Assembly (NCBI GenBank): GCA_019240015.1
Contig: JAFAZB010000042.1
Coordinates: 1-6,477 of the forward strand
Direction: 5' to 3'
Source of the DNA: Solirubrobacterales bacterium
GTDB taxonomy: Bacteria > Actinomycetota > Thermoleophilia > Solirubrobacterales > Solirubrobacteraceae
Length of the DNA: 6,477 bases
The notes under the pieces: model-generated
Databases searched by the model: none
Seen by the model: the letters and a program-made list of their open reading frames with translations, nothing else
Told to the model about the DNA's origin: nothing
Program-made: the position numbers and the translations under genes
Shown here: positions 6,077 through 6,477 of the stretch, piece by piece
Position numbering within the stretch: the first letter of the stretch is position 1
Layout of the letters: each line of letters opens with the position of its first letter

Positions 6077-6477
6077 CTCGCGCGTTGGGAATCGTCCCCG
6101 GTGGCGCCCGCGCCGTTGCCGCTCGCGGCCATCCGGGCGCGGCGGTACTCCTCCACGACGATCTCGGTCAGCTCCTCGACCGAGGTTTCGGAGGTCGGCT
6201 TGTCGAGGCTGATCACCCCGTCCTGGATCAGGCTCACCCGGTCGCACGCCTGGAAAACGTGCACGTAGTTGTGGAGGATCATGATGATCGAGACGTTGCC
6301 CTCCTGCTTGAGGCGCGCGATCAGGTCGAGGATCATCCCCCCCTCCTTGGCGCCCATCGCGGCGAGCGGCTCGTCGAGCAGCAGGATGTCGGCCTCGGAG
6401 GAAACCGTGCGCGCGACCGCGATCGCCTGGCGCTGTCCGCCCGAGAGTCGCGCCACCGGGACGTCGATGCTGGGGAT
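6073..6477 (-). CDS. Sugar ABC transporter ATP-binding protein, C-terminal part (partial, cut by window edge)
   Basis: This is the nucleotide-binding subunit of an ABC importer, which hydrolyses ATP at the inner face of the membrane to drive uptake. Only the last 134 residues are visible and the frame runs open through the right edge, so the Walker A motif lies outside. The signature LSGGQ is at visible residues 11-15, Walker B ILLLDE at 31-36, and the switch histidine at 69 in MILHN. The stretch DEPLAAMGAKE followed by HNYVHVFQACDR resembles single-domain CUT2 (monosaccharide) ATPases such as the FrcA type. The usual Thr after DEP is Leu here. The protein ends soon after one domain, in a Gly/Ala-rich polar tail, so it is not an AraG/RbsA-like tandem ATPase unless a second domain lies upstream. 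Its TGA overlaps the GTG start of araB by 4 bp, which suggests that it serves L-arabinose or a related pentose. The substrate is inferred from context only. Confidence 0.93.
   Translation of the reverse strand: MPSIDVPVARLSGGQRQAIAVARTVSSEADILLLDEPLAAMGAKEGGMILDLIARLKQEGNVSIIMILHNYVHVFQACDRVSLIQDGVISLDKPTSETSVEELTEIVVEEYRRARMAASGNGAGATGDDSQRAR

Noticed and set aside
6077..6247. N-terminal extension of AraB from an upstream in-frame start
   Set aside because: These codons only mirror the end of the ABC ATPase gene in another frame, and AraB proteins begin a few residues before the DFGTESGR loop.

Overview
The window is a stretch of high-GC bacterial DNA carrying a single operon on the minus strand, read from right to left. 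The GC-rich third codon positions, frequent GTG starts and GTGA stop/start overlaps, together with the protein families present, suggest a high-GC actinobacterium. A deep lineage such as Thermoleophilia/Solirubrobacterales is possible, but that is an impression from the protein types and is not proven by the sequence.

In order of transcription the operon holds: (1) the C-terminal part of a CUT2-type (monosaccharide) ABC transporter ATPase, cut by the right edge of the window; (2) an FGGY-family ribulokinase (araB); (3) a divergent L-arabinose isomerase (araA); (4) an L-ribulose-5-phosphate 4-epimerase (araD); (5) a eukaryote-type UTP-glucose-1-phosphate uridylyltransferase (UDPGP family); (6) a short glycerophosphodiester phosphodiesterase (GDPD) family protein. 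The first five genes are packed tightly: three junctions are 4-bp GTGA overlaps and the araA/araD junction leaves only 4 nt. The last gene follows after 31 nt. No internal promoter is evident.

The first four genes form a coherent pathway: uptake of a pentose, isomerisation of L-arabinose to L-ribulose (AraA), phosphorylation (AraB) and epimerisation to D-xylulose 5-phosphate (AraD), which enters the pentose phosphate pathway. The two downstream genes are not part of the textbook arabinose operon. The nucleotidyltransferase may link pentose catabolism to UDP-sugar supply. The GDPD-like protein may recover glycerol 3-phosphate, or may have another role.

Positions 1-280, downstream of the operon, contain no gene I can support. 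They hold several GC-rich hairpins and three related copies of a roughly 31-bp element (two direct, one inverted) sharing the core ATCGCGCA followed by a C run. This repeat cluster is the least explained part of the window. Nothing in the window looks like a mobile element, CRISPR array, tRNA or rRNA.
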